Shown here one piece after another: positions 33,646 to 42,489 of a stretch of DNA of 64,000 bases; the first letter of the stretch is position 1, and the number at the start of each line of letters is the position of its first letter. The notes beneath the pieces are model-generated. The model was given only the letters and a program-made list of their open reading frames with translations. It was not told the origin of the DNA and ran no database searches. The position numbers and the translations under genes are program-made. Location: contig PHBC01000001.1 of NCBI GenBank assembly GCA_002840505.1, positions 311,782 to 375,781 on the forward strand, read 5' to 3'. The stretch comes from Deltaproteobacteria bacterium HGW-Deltaproteobacteria-2 (lineage in GTDB: Bacteria > Desulfobacterota > Syntrophia > Syntrophales > Smithellaceae).

Positions 33646-34995
33646 ATGGGTAAACTATTCGGCACCGACGGCATTAGGGGAATTGCTAACGAATACCCCA
33701 TGACAACTGAAGTTGCCGCAAATGTGGGACGGGCCATCGCCTATCTTTCCAAGAAAAAAGGTCATAAACCGCGTATTATTATCGGCCGGGACACAAGGCT
33801 TTCCGGCGATATGTTTGAAAGCGCGATCGTATCGGGAATTTGTTCCATGGGTGTCAACGCTATCTCTGTGGGCATAATTCCCACACCAGGTATAGCTTTT
33901 TTAACTCAGGACATGCGCGCCGATGCGGGCATTGTCATTTCCGCTTCCCATAATCCCTCGCAGGACAATGGTATAAAAATCTTCAACGGCGAAGGACTTA
34001 AACTCTCCGACGAAAAAGAAAACACAATCGAAGAACTAATTTTTGCCAACAATATGCATCGGCTTAACCCTTCTCCGAAAGAATTGGGTAAATTATCGCG
34101 ATTGGATGACGCCATCGGACGTTATGTGGATTTTGTGAAATCCACTTTTCCCAAAATACTTAATCCTGAAGGCATGAAAATAGTCCTTGATTGCTCCAAT
34201 GGCGCAACCTATCGCGTAGCCCCTGAAGTTTTCACTGAACTCGGCTGCGAAGTAAAAACACTTTTCGATCAACCGGACGGCAAAAATATCAATTTAAACT
34301 GCGGCTCGCAGCATACGGAAACACTTGCTGCGGAAGTACTGAAACAAAAGGCTGACGCTGGTTTTGCCTTCGACGGCGACGGCGACAGAGTAATTGCCGT
34401 TGATGATAAGGGCAAAATTCTTACCGGTGACCGTATGCTTGCCATATGCTCTGCTATTCTGAAAAAAGAAGGTAAGCTGAAAAATAATCTTGTTGTCCGT
34501 ACCGTGATGAGCAATCTGGGGTTGACGGTTGCTTTCCAGAAACTCGGTATCAATTCAGTGTTTGCCAATGTGGGTGATCGCTTTGTCCTGGAAGAAATGA
34601 TCTCGCGCGGTGCGATTATCGGCGGAGAAGATTCCGGTCATTTAATTTTTCTTGACCATCACACCACAGGCGACGGCCTGATTACTGCTCTGCAGGTTCT
34701 GGCCGCAATAGGGGGGGGGCGGCGACCTCTATCGGAACTTGCCCGCATAATGAAGGCTTTCCCGCAAATGCTCATCAACATTGACGTCAAAAGAAAACCG
34801 GAAATAGAAACAGTCCCCCCCATAATGTCCGCAATCAAAAAAGCGGAAAAGGCGTTAGGCGACAAAGGACGGGTACTGGTACGCTATTCCGGCACCCAGA
34901 ACATGTGCCGTGTCATGGTCGAAGGACCCACCAAAAAAGAAACAGAAACCCACTGCCGCCGGATAGCGGACGTTGTCAAAAAAATACTAACCTGA
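33646..34995 (+). CDS. glmM: phosphoglucosamine mutase
   Basis: A 449-residue alpha-D-phosphohexomutase that converts glucosamine-6-phosphate to glucosamine-1-phosphate for UDP-GlcNAc. KLFGTDGIRG at the N-terminus, the phosphoserine loop VISASHNPSQDNG (Ser101), the metal loop FDGDGDRV, the sugar loop GGEDSGH and the phosphate loop VRYSGTQNMCRVMVEG are all in order. GTDGIRG, SASHNP and the length point to GlmM rather than ManB/Pgm. I use the ATG at 33646 with GGGAGGGG upstream. A run of nine G at 34711-34719 within the gene is intact in this sequence but is a likely site for slippage or sequencing error. Confidence 0.95.
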   Translation: MGKLFGTDGIRGIANEYPMTTEVAANVGRAIAYLSKKKGHKPRIIIGRDTRLSGDMFESAIVSGICSMGVNAISVGIIPTPGIAFLTQDMRADAGIVISASHNPSQDNGIKIFNGEGLKLSDEKENTIEELIFANNMHRLNPSPKELGKLSRLDDAIGRYVDFVKSTFPKILNPEGMKIVLDCSNGATYRVAPEVFTELGCEVKTLFDQPDGKNINLNCGSQHTETLAAEVLKQKADAGFAFDGDGDRVIAVDDKGKILTGDRMLAICSAILKKEGKLKNNLVVRTVMSNLGLTVAFQKLGINSVFANVGDRFVLEEMISRGAIIGGEDSGHLIFLDHHTTGDGLITALQVLAAIGGGRRPLSELARIMKAFPQMLINIDVKRKPEIETVPPIMSAIKKAEKALGDKGRVLVRYSGTQNMCRVMVEGPTKKETETHCRRIADVVKKILT

Positions 34996-35020
34996 ATCGG
35001 AACAGACATCTCATTTGTCA

Positions 35021-35059
35021 TTTCCGTCGTAGACAACCTTTAGGTTACGAAGATGGAAA
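35021..35059. terminator. imperfect hairpin after glmM
   Basis: TTTCCGTCGTA (35021-35031) pairs imperfectly with TACGAAGATGGAAA (35046-35059), with an inner AACCT/AGGTT stem. There is no U-run, so it could be a repeat relic (it starts close to TGTCATTTCC) as easily as a terminator. Confidence 0.3.
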
Positions 35060-35099
35060 ATTAGAAAACAAATCTGTTTTTCCTGATTTTCAAAAACTG

Positions 35100-36641
35100 T
35101 TAATTCAATTTGACTTCTTTGGAAAGATCTTCCTTCCAGTACAGCGGGTTTCTATAGTCAGGTTCAATATAAACAGGTTTAACTTTATTCTTCGGCAAGA
35201 GTACAACGCTTACCCCGTCAATATAAACAATTTTCCAATCAGTTAAACTTAAAGCATCAGACCGAGTATAAACACTTTTAGGCAAGACCAGTATGTCTGA
35301 ATGGTATTCTCTTAAAACATTCTGCCAATTTTTTCCATGTTCCGAAAATTGCATCGCTTTGGCATATACGTCATTGGAATAGACTTCCTCATACCTTCCA
35401 TCTATGAGAACTTTGCACTGCGGATATAATTTCCAGAACGCATAACTACCCCAGCCAAACGTAGTAGCGAGATTGCCGGAAATATTATTTTGTTTTATAA
35501 ATTCTAATGAGCCAACAGGATAGACAAAAGGATCTACGATAATGCTATCAGATAAATGAGGCATACTATAAATGAATATTACCCCTAATAAAAGATATCC
35601 GGAACCATACTTTATTGGTTGCCATATTTTATAAGCCTTAGCCGCTATGTTATTTTTAATAAACCTTTCTACAGGGCTAAATAAGTTAAGATACTGATGA
35701 TAAAAAAGTCCGGATGCGGCCAGCATAAAAAATACGGTATGTCTCTGGTGATTTATGCCCAAATATAACAATACGGCAACCAGTATAATTCTTGTCCAGT
35801 CAGGTTTTTTTCTTTGAAGCCACAGATTAATACTGACAATAAACGTTAACAAAACAAAAAGCATGAAACCGGCAAGTATATGTATTTTAATCCCATTATA
35901 AATGTGAAAAGGCCCGCTCAAACTGATTGAATTCCATTCCCAAATATATGGTCGGGGCATAATTGCAGCTTCAATAATATAATTCCACAGATTAAGACCG
36001 TAAGGATTAACAAGAGTTACAGGAATAATCAAAGCCAGTATTCCAAAATATTTCAGAGAATTCTTACGATTGAAAAGTTCTCCGACCGCATAAACAAGAA
36101 CCAATCCTATTCCTGCAAGAAAGCCGCCATGCATGTTTGCCCAAAGCAACATTGTGGCCGGGAATATCCAGATTAATCTATCTTCTCCTCGCCTGATCTT
36201 TTCCAGTGCATAAAGCCATAGTGTAAAAAAAAGATAAGTGAACATCTGACATCTTATCAGGTTGGCAAATCCAGGAAGAAGTGAAAATCCTACAAAAGTT
36301 AAATAAAGTATGCCCGCACAATTGCTCGTCTGCAATTTTATTATTTTTATAATCAATATGAAAATTGCAAGAAGAATGACTGCCTTTAAAGCGAAGAGCC
36401 CCCAATCGCCCAGATATCTTGCTAAAAAATAGAAAACAACACTTGATCCCCATTCGTGATCTATCCATAAACTCTTCGTCGGCAGGTATGAAAAAATATC
36501 ATGTTTTAATACATGCCCTGTTTGAAAGAAAATTGATCCTACAGCTAACCTTGCCCACAAGTCATAATCAGGCAAATTTATTATGAAAGTTAATATATAT
36601 ACTATAGCGGCTAATGATAGATAAAAAAGACCCTTTTTCAT
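35100..36641 (-). CDS. polytopic membrane protein, unknown function
   Basis: A 513-residue protein with roughly ten to eleven membrane segments followed by a soluble C-terminal domain (about 390-513). The first loop reads NLPDYDLWARLAVGSIFFQTG and contains acidic residues (D29, D31), then HDIFSY and WIDHEWGSS; the layout, with acidic residues in the first extracytoplasmic loop, recalls GT-C glycosyltransferases, but I do not recognise a named family. The tail has KVLIDGRYEEVYSNDVY. AAnd TRSDALSLTD. It is alone, convergent with glmM. A role in surface-glycan assembly is only a guess. Confidence 0.65.
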   Translation of the reverse strand: MKKGLFYLSLAAIVYILTFIINLPDYDLWARLAVGSIFFQTGHVLKHDIFSYLPTKSLWIDHEWGSSVVFYFLARYLGDWGLFALKAVILLAIFILIIKIIKLQTSNCAGILYLTFVGFSLLPGFANLIRCQMFTYLFFTLWLYALEKIRRGEDRLIWIFPATMLLWANMHGGFLAGIGLVLVYAVGELFNRKNSLKYFGILALIIPVTLVNPYGLNLWNYIIEAAIMPRPYIWEWNSISLSGPFHIYNGIKIHILAGFMLFVLLTFIVSINLWLQRKKPDWTRIILVAVLLYLGINHQRHTVFFMLAASGLFYHQYLNLFSPVERFIKNNIAAKAYKIWQPIKYGSGYLLLGVIFIYSMPHLSDSIIVDPFVYPVGSLEFIKQNNISGNLATTFGWGSYAFWKLYPQCKVLIDGRYEEVYSNDVYAKAMQFSEHGKNWQNVLREYHSDILVLPKSVYTRSDALSLTDWKIVYIDGVSVVLLPKNKVKPVYIEPDYRNPLYWKEDLSKEVKLN

Positions 36642-36718
36642 AGTTTTAACTCTTTAGAAATATGGATAAGGCTTTTTATCAAATGCTTTCGTGAACGTAA
36701 TTTGTAAGGTCGAATTAA

Positions 36719-38080
36719 TTATTTCTCGACTTTGATCAGCATTGCGTCACCCTGCGCATGCCCCGAACAAATGCCGCAGACACCGTATCCACCGCCGCGC
36801 CGTCTGAGTTCATAGCCCAGTGTCATTAAAATTCGCGCACCGGTTGCGCCAATGGGATGACCGTAGGCAACCGCTCCGCCGTTGACATTCACCTTCTTGA
36901 ACATCTCCTCTTTGGACATGCCCAAGATAGAGCGACAGCTCACCAGTGCCACGGCAGCAAAGGCTTCGTTGATTTCAATGATGTCCATCTGATCAAGCGT
37001 CATCTCGTTTTGCTCCAGAATCTTTTTGATGGCCAGTCCCGGAACAGTTGCGATATCTTTGGTTGGTTGGGATACTTCGGCATAATCAACTATTGTAAAA
37101 ATGGGTGTAAGACCCAGTTCATCGGCTTTCTCCTTGCTCATCAAAAGACAGACATCACCACCGTCATTGACACCCGGCGCATTTCCGGCGGTAACGCTTC
37201 CCGGCTGGCCGGTCACGGTGCTTAAATGATTAAAAACAGGAGGAAGTTTGGTCAAACCTTCAAGTGTGGTCTCCGGTCTTGGTCCTTCGTCTTTTTCCAT
37301 GACAATCACTTTTTTGCCCTGCTTGACTTCCACCGGAAAAATCTCATCATCGAGTTTACCTTCATTCATCGCGCGCACCGCGTTCATCTGCGAATTTAGC
37401 GCCCACTCATCCTGCTCCTGTCGCAAAAAGCCGAATTCGTCGGCCACTTCGGAGCCGTGAATGGCCATGTGACGATTGTAGAATGCATCCCACAGCCCAT
37501 CATAAACCATTGAATCCACCACGCGACCGTTGGGCAGGGCCATTCTCGCACCCCAGCGCATATCCGGCAGGACAAAAGGACAGTTGCTCATGCTCTCCTG
37601 GCCTCCGGCGATACAGATTTCGGCGCGCCCCAGCAGAATCATCTGAAATGCCAGATCGATTGTTTTAATGCCGGAGGAACAGACTTTGTTGACGGTAATG
37701 GAAGGAACGGATTCCGGCACGCCCGCCAGAATGGTAGCCTGCCGTCCGGGAATCTGGCCGCATCCGGCGGGAACTACCTGTCCCATGAAAATGTAGTCAA
37801 TATCCGCTGGTTTTAACTTGCCTTCAGTGCGCCGCAAAATTTCTTTGATTGCCAACGCACCCAGTTCCATCGCGGAAAAGTCCTTCAACGCGCCACCCGA
37901 CCGGCCATAAGGCGTCCGGCAGGCTTCCACGCAAACCACTTCCCGGAATTTTTTATGCGGATTTTTTATTTTTCTGCCCATTGTCGTAAAATCCGGCTTT
38001 CTTTGGCCAAATTTTGCGATGGGAGCGTCTTTATAGATTTCTGATTTTTTTCTTTCCAGTTTCTGCGGAACTTTAGCCAT
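36719..38080 (-). CDS. thiolase (acetyl-CoA acetyltransferase family)
   Basis: A 453-residue thiolase. The nucleophilic Cys134 is in ITVNKVCSSGIKT, and the other two active-site blocks, EINEAFAA and NVNGGAVAYGHPIGATGARI, plus GICSGHAQGDAMLI (second Cys), are intact. There is an N-terminal extension of about 45 lysine-rich residues before the usual start (REVVCVEACRTPYGR), so the whole is longer than the typical 390-400 residues. It may act in fatty-acid or aromatic-acid beta-oxidation, or in the reverse, condensing direction. No beta-oxidation partners lie beside it. The exact acyl specificity cannot be read. Confidence 0.9.
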   Translation of the reverse strand: MAKVPQKLERKKSEIYKDAPIAKFGQRKPDFTTMGRKIKNPHKKFREVVCVEACRTPYGRSGGALKDFSAMELGALAIKEILRRTEGKLKPADIDYIFMGQVVPAGCGQIPGRQATILAGVPESVPSITVNKVCSSGIKTIDLAFQMILLGRAEICIAGGQESMSNCPFVLPDMRWGARMALPNGRVVDSMVYDGLWDAFYNRHMAIHGSEVADEFGFLRQEQDEWALNSQMNAVRAMNEGKLDDEIFPVEVKQGKKVIVMEKDEGPRPETTLEGLTKLPPVFNHLSTVTGQPGSVTAGNAPGVNDGGDVCLLMSKEKADELGLTPIFTIVDYAEVSQPTKDIATVPGLAIKKILEQNEMTLDQMDIIEINEAFAAVALVSCRSILGMSKEEMFKKVNVNGGAVAYGHPIGATGARILMTLGYELRRRGGGYGVCGICSGHAQGDAMLIKVEK

Positions 38081-38348
38081 AAAAATATTCCCCCTTACCG
38101 TTTCATTAAACGATTTTTATTTAACAGACAAAATCAGTGTTTAAATAATTTTTAAAGATTTTGTTTTTTTGCACATAGTTTTTTTAAAGTCAATCTTTTT
38201 GGTCTTATTGCAAAGAATCTTGATTAAAAAAAAGTGTTATCTTGTAATCGTAATGTAAAGATCAGGTAAATAATCTAAGACAATCAATTTGACTAAACCA
38301 AAATTATATTATACGTTTCCACCATGAAAAAATACCGGAGGCATGGCA

Positions 38349-38534
38349 ATGTTTGAGGGACTTTTTCAACCGATACACCTTATCGTCATACTGATTATCG
38401 TTTTGATTATCTTCGGTCCGGGAAAGCTTCCGGAGTTGGGAGGTTCAGTCGTAAAAGCAATTAGAGGATTTAAGCAGGAGATGAATGGACCCGATAAAAA
38501 ACCAGAGGAAGAAACAAAAAAAATTGAAAAATAA
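38349..38534 (+). CDS. tatA: Tat translocase subunit TatA
   Basis: A 61-residue protein with one membrane segment (about residues 8-23), the conserved FGPGKLPELGG hinge and an amphipathic helix, then a charged tail. This is the TatA/E pattern. GGAGG (38337-38341) is one base from the ATG at 38343 but seven bases from the ATG at 38349, so the second is the better start. A weak promoter candidate (TTGACT 38289, TATACG 38310, 15-base spacer) is upstream. No tatB or tatC is in the window. Confidence 0.92.
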   Translation: MFEGLFQPIHLIVILIIVLIIFGPGKLPELGGSVVKAIRGFKQEMNGPDKKPEEETKKIEK

Positions 38535-38565
38535 GAAAACGGAAAAAGCTTGCTAATAACCGCCA

Positions 38566-39237
38566 ATGAATAAACATCTGACTCTCAGAATTTTATTTTT
38601 ATTTCTGCTAATCGCCTTATCAGCTTTTATTTTTATTCATTATGATTTGCATCTGTTCTTTAGAGATAAAGATAAGCTGGTAAGTTTCATCCGTTCATAT
38701 CCTTATGATCAGGTGATTTTTATAGTGGTCCAGATAATTCAGGTTGTGGCGGCGCCTATTCCCGGAGAACTTACCGGCATCATTGGCGGTTATCTGTATG
38801 GACCGCTCTGGGGGACAATTTATTCGACGATCGGACTCACGCTCGGTTCCTGGATTGCTTTCATGTTGGCCAGATTTTTCGGCGAGCCGCTTCTGGAAAA
38901 CGTGGTCAGCAAAGAAGTTTTCGCAAAATTCGAACACTTTATGGAACACAAGGGTCTGCTGGTTTCATTCCTGCTTTTTCTGATTCCCGGTTTCCCCAAG
39001 GATTATTTATGTTATATAATGGGCGTCAGCCTTATTCCCACGGGAACTTTCATCGTAATTTCCACGGCCGGACGCCTCTTCGGCACAATCATGCTTTCTG
39101 TTACCGGAGCCTTCGCCAGTAATGGGCAGTACTCTTTTTTAACTATTTTTCTGATTATAGGTGTGGCAATTTTTATCGCGGCTTATTATTACCACGATAA
39201 ACTGATCGAAATACTCAAGAAAAGAAAAGCGCAGTAG
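38566..39237 (+). CDS. TVP38/TMEM64-family membrane protein
   Basis: A 223-residue polytopic protein with the VTT-domain hallmarks: APIPGELTGIIGGYLYGPLWGT, GLTLGSWIAFMLARFFGEPLLE and FLIPGFPKDYLCYIMGVS. The two re-entrant-loop-like halves resemble the DedA superfamily, whose members act in lipid scrambling and transport. It lies 31 bases after tatA on the same strand and is probably co-transcribed. Specific function unknown. Confidence 0.85.
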   Translation: MNKHLTLRILFLFLLIALSAFIFIHYDLHLFFRDKDKLVSFIRSYPYDQVIFIVVQIIQVVAAPIPGELTGIIGGYLYGPLWGTIYSTIGLTLGSWIAFMLARFFGEPLLENVVSKEVFAKFEHFMEHKGLLVSFLLFLIPGFPKDYLCYIMGVSLIPTGTFIVISTAGRLFGTIMLSVTGAFASNGQYSFLTIFLIIGVAIFIAAYYYHDKLIEILKKRKAQ

Positions 39238-39274
39238 TCTTCTGTATTAATGACAGGTCACGTATAAATCGATT

Positions 39275-40576
39275 TTAGATATTCCGTTTATCCAGTACCC
39301 TTGCAATTTTCCCTTTCTGGCGAGGAATACTTTTTGATTCAACCAGTCGGACATCAACATTAATGCCTGTTACCGATGCTATGCGTTTTTTGATCGCTTC
39401 CAGAAAAGACCTCTGCTTCTGTAATTCCAGAGAAAATATTTTGTCTGTAACTTCAACAACAACTTCCAAATTGTCCATCGCACCTTTTCTTTCCACGACA
39501 ATTTGGTAAGGTGTCTCGCCCTGCGCCACGCTGAAAAGTGCATCCTCAATCTGTGAAGGAAAAACGTTCACGCCTCTGATGATAAGCATGTCGTCAGAAC
39601 GCCGCGTAATTTTTTTCATGCGCGCCAGAGTACGGCCACATTCACAAGGAGCGTAATCCAGACTGGTAATATCTCCTGTCCGGTAGCGGATCATCGGAAA
39701 AGCTTCTCTGGTCAGCGTTGTTAGAACCAGTTCACCATCGCTTCCTGCAGGCAGGACATTTCCCGTTTCAGGATCAATAATTTCCGGAAGGAACGCATCT
39801 TCATAAATATGCATGCCTTTTTTACACAGACATTCGCCGGCGACACCGGGACCTATCACTTCGGAAACTCCATAATTATCGGTTGCACTCAGCAACAATC
39901 TGCTTTCAATTTCTTCTCGCATCTTTTCCGACCATGGTTCTCCTCCGAATAGCCCGACTTTCAAAGAAAGCGATTTCGGATCAATACCCAATTGCTCAAT
40001 ACGATCCGCCAGAGCAATGGCGTAGCTGGAGGTACTGACCAGCACCGTGGTTTTATAATCCTGCATAATCATAATCTGTTTATCTGTATTGCCGGTACCC
40101 ATCGGAATGACCGAAGCGCCGATGGCCTCCGCACCGTAATGCACTCCGAATGCTCCGGTAAAAAGACCGTAGCGAAAAGTTATCTGCACCACGTCATCAT
40201 GGGTTACACCGGCGGATGTCATAAAACGCGCCGCCAGATTGGACCAGATTTTTATGTCGTTCTTCGTATAACCCATCACTATCGGCTTGCTGGTGGTGCC
40301 TGAGGAGGAATGAATGCGCACAACTTCTCTGAGCGGTACAGCAAACATTCCATAAGGGTAATTAACCCGCAGATCGTCTTTCACGGTAAAAGGCATTCTG
40401 GTCAAATCAGACAAAGAACGGATATCTTCCGAAATTATGCCTGTGTCATTAAATATTTTCCGGTAATGAGTGACATTCTTGTAAACCCTGTTGACTGTGG
40501 CCTGAAGCCTTTCCAGTTGCAGTTGTTCGAGCTCATCACGCGACATACACTCATGAGTTACATCCCAGATATTCAT
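39275..40576 (-). CDS. paaK: phenylacetate-CoA ligase
   Basis: A 433-residue AMP-forming acyl-CoA ligase of the PaaK family, shorter than typical acetyl-CoA synthetases. The P-loop-like IHSSSGTTSKPIVMGYT, LFGGEPWSEKMREEIE, DNYGVSEVIGPGVAGEC and YRTGDITSL mark the family, and the C-terminal lid contains KITRRSDDMLIIRGVNVFPSQIE. It activates phenylacetate or a related arylacetate. Cys-rich motif YAPCECGRTLARM is also typical. It is on the same strand as a downstream-transported livFGMH/binding-protein set, an arrangement that suggests uptake and CoA activation of an aromatic acid or amino-acid breakdown product. Substrate is inferred from family. Confidence 0.92.
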   Translation of the reverse strand: MNIWDVTHECMSRDELEQLQLERLQATVNRVYKNVTHYRKIFNDTGIISEDIRSLSDLTRMPFTVKDDLRVNYPYGMFAVPLREVVRIHSSSGTTSKPIVMGYTKNDIKIWSNLAARFMTSAGVTHDDVVQITFRYGLFTGAFGVHYGAEAIGASVIPMGTGNTDKQIMIMQDYKTTVLVSTSSYAIALADRIEQLGIDPKSLSLKVGLFGGEPWSEKMREEIESRLLLSATDNYGVSEVIGPGVAGECLCKKGMHIYEDAFLPEIIDPETGNVLPAGSDGELVLTTLTREAFPMIRYRTGDITSLDYAPCECGRTLARMKKITRRSDDMLIIRGVNVFPSQIEDALFSVAQGETPYQIVVERKGAMDNLEVVVEVTDKIFSLELQKQRSFLEAIKKRIASVTGINVDVRLVESKSIPRQKGKIARVLDKRNI

Positions 40577-40652
40577 AAAAATACCTCCTGCAATGCAAGC
40601 TGTTTAAAATACATATGGATTTGTTTTGTCCGTCCACACTACAGAGATTCCA

Positions 40653-40726
40653 TGTCATTTCGAGCGAAGTGAGAAATCTTTATTGTAAGATTGCCACGTC
40701 CCGACAAGTCTGGACTCGCAATGACA
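40653..40726. repeat. type A inverted element, copy 4
   Basis: TGTCATTTCGAGCGAAGTGAGAAATCTT at the left and GGACTCGCAATGACA at the right, with TATTGTAAGATTGCCAC between. It separates livF from paaK. Confidence 0.75.
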
Positions 40727-40787
40727 TTTTTAAATTCATCATCTGCTAAATACTAATTAATATTTTTTCTGCAAAACTTCCGTAAAT

Positions 40788-41531
40788 TTATCGTTCCCAT
40801 ATCTCTTTTTTATCCTTGCCCAGATACGCCCTCTGAACTTCTTTATTATCGAGCAATTCGGCGGCCGTGCCCTCCAAAATCATGTGGCCGTTATCCAACA
40901 CATAGCCGCGATGGGCCATTTTTAGAGCCGCCCGCGCGTTTTGTTCTACCAGCAAAACCGTCGTTTTTTTCTCTTTGGACAGATTTTCAATAACCCGGAA
41001 AATTTCCTGAGTTATAATTGGCGCAAGTCCCATGGACGGCTCGTCAAGAAGCATCAGTTTCGGTCTGGCCATAAAGGCCCTGCCGATGGCGAGCATTTGC
41101 TGTTCTCCCCCCGACAATGTTCCGGCAAGCTGTTTTCGCCTCTCCTTAAGAATGGGAAACAAATCATAGACCATCTCTTTATTTTTTTTCACTTCATCAC
41201 CACCACCCAGCATTTTATGATGCAGATAAGCGCCGAGTTCCAGATTATCCTCTACTGAAATGGGTTTGAAGACCTGTCTGCCCTCCGGAACCTGGGAAAT
41301 GCCCATCCGGACAATCTGGTGCACGGCAAGATTATTTATCGGAACATCGTTAAAAATAATCTGACCGCTACGTGGAGGCACTACGCCGGACAAAGAATTA
41401 AGAAGTGTTGTCTTGCCGGCTCCATTGGCCCCGATAAGAGTGACTATTTCCCCTTCCGTCAAATGCAGAGAAACATTTTTCAACGCCTGAGCCTGCCCGT
41501 AATAGGTATTGATATTTTTTATCTTTAACAT
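40788..41531 (-). CDS. livF: branched-chain-type ABC transporter ATPase LivF
   Basis: A 247-residue ABC ATPase from the ATG at 41531; the longer frame upstream (to 41639) crosses a repeat and is rejected. Walker A GANGAGKTT, signature LSGGEQQMLAIGRAFM, Walker B LMLLDEPSMGLAP and the switch His are intact. The typical LivF start LKIKNINTYYGQAQALKNVSLH is visible. With LivG it powers the LivHM channel for branched-chain amino acids, amides or aromatic acids. Part of a minus-strand set ending before paaK. Confidence 0.93.
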   Translation of the reverse strand: MLKIKNINTYYGQAQALKNVSLHLTEGEIVTLIGANGAGKTTLLNSLSGVVPPRSGQIIFNDVPINNLAVHQIVRMGISQVPEGRQVFKPISVEDNLELGAYLHHKMLGGGDEVKKNKEMVYDLFPILKERRKQLAGTLSGGEQQMLAIGRAFMARPKLMLLDEPSMGLAPIITQEIFRVIENLSKEKKTTVLLVEQNARAALKMAHRGYVLDNGHMILEGTAAELLDNKEVQRAYLGKDKKEIWER

Positions 41532-41540
41532 AGTAACCTT

Positions 41541-41669
41541 GAAAAAAGTCCATATGTCCCGATAAAATCGGGATTGTGCTGTATATTTCGTCACTGCGGC
41601 GTACACTAAAAAGTACGCCTCGTTCCTCAATATTTGCACGCCTTGCCTCTGGAACTTTTTACAAAGTCG
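41541..41669. repeat. type D-like hairpin-rich element
   Basis: Loose inverted ends GAAAAAAGTCCA and TGGAACTTTTTAC. Inside are two exact hairpins, CCCGATAAAATCGGG (41558-41572) and GGCGTAC/GTACGCC (41598-41604, 41613-41619), followed by CCTCGTTCCTCAATATTTGC. The layout resembles the 29135 element. It lies between livG and livF. Confidence 0.55.
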
Positions 41670-41736
41670 CTAATTTGCAACTTTTAATTCCATTCTGCGG
41701 GAACAATTTTAAATGAATGTTCCCCGGACAAAGCAA

Positions 41737-42489
41737 TCAATCCGATCCCAAATACGCGGAAATCACCGCCGGATTCTCCTGAATTTCCCTCGGCGTTCCT
41801 TCGGCCAGTTTTTTCCCCAGATTTAAAACAACGATAGAATCACAAATATCCATCACCAGATCCATATCGTGTTCCACAAGAGTTACCGTGATGCCTGCTT
41901 TTCTTATTTTACGGATGAGCAGTGCCAGTTCGTCGGTTTCTCTGGTATTCAAACCTGCGGCAGGCTCATCCATCAGAATCACCCGCGGCTGGGCAGCCAA
42001 CGCCCGGGAAATTTCCAGCAGTCGTCCCTTACCAAAAGGCAAATTGCCGGCCTTCATATCGGCCAGATCAGCCATGCCGGTAAATTTCAGCCACTCCATG
42101 CTCTTTTCCCGAATATACTTTTCTTCTTTAAGATGGCCGGGCAACTTAAAGGCGCAGGAAAAAATACCACTCCTGCTTCTGGTATGCAGTCCGACCATGA
42201 CATTTTCCAGCACGGTCATCTGGCCGAACAACTCCACATTCTGAAACGTGCGCACAAGACCAAGTCCTGCCAGCTCCTCCGTGTTCAAAAAAGAAATGTT
42301 TTTCTCGCCCAGATAAACTTCTCCCGCTGTCTGGGTATAAAGACCGGTTACAATATTAAAAAGCGTGGTCTTTCCCGCACCGTTAGGACCGATGACGCCG
42401 GTTATCGAACCGTCCTCCACACAAAAAGAAACATCTTCCAGCGCGGTAAGTCCGCCGAACATTTTGGTTATGCCGCTAAGCCTGAGCAT
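41737..42489 (-). CDS. livG: branched-chain-type ABC transporter ATPase LivG
   Basis: A 250-residue ABC ATPase. Walker A GPNGAGKTT, Walker B VILMDEPAAGLN, and the LivG-specific signature that replaces LSGGQ, here NLPFGKGRLLEISRAL (the usual form is LPYGxQR). LVRTFQNVELFGQMTVLENVM is the LivG Q-loop region. It overlaps livM by 14 bases, so translation is coupled. It pairs with LivF in the transport complex. Confidence 0.94.
   Translation of the reverse strand: MLRLSGITKMFGGLTALEDVSFCVEDGSITGVIGPNGAGKTTLFNIVTGLYTQTAGEVYLGEKNISFLNTEELAGLGLVRTFQNVELFGQMTVLENVMVGLHTRSRSGIFSCAFKLPGHLKEEKYIREKSMEWLKFTGMADLADMKAGNLPFGKGRLLEISRALAAQPRVILMDEPAAGLNTRETDELALLIRKIRKAGITVTLVEHDMDLVMDICDSIVVLNLGKKLAEGTPREIQENPAVISAYLGSD

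Noticed and set aside
40788..41639. Longer livF start at 41639
   Set aside because: The extra 36 codons cross a repeat element and precede the conserved LKIKNINTYYG start.
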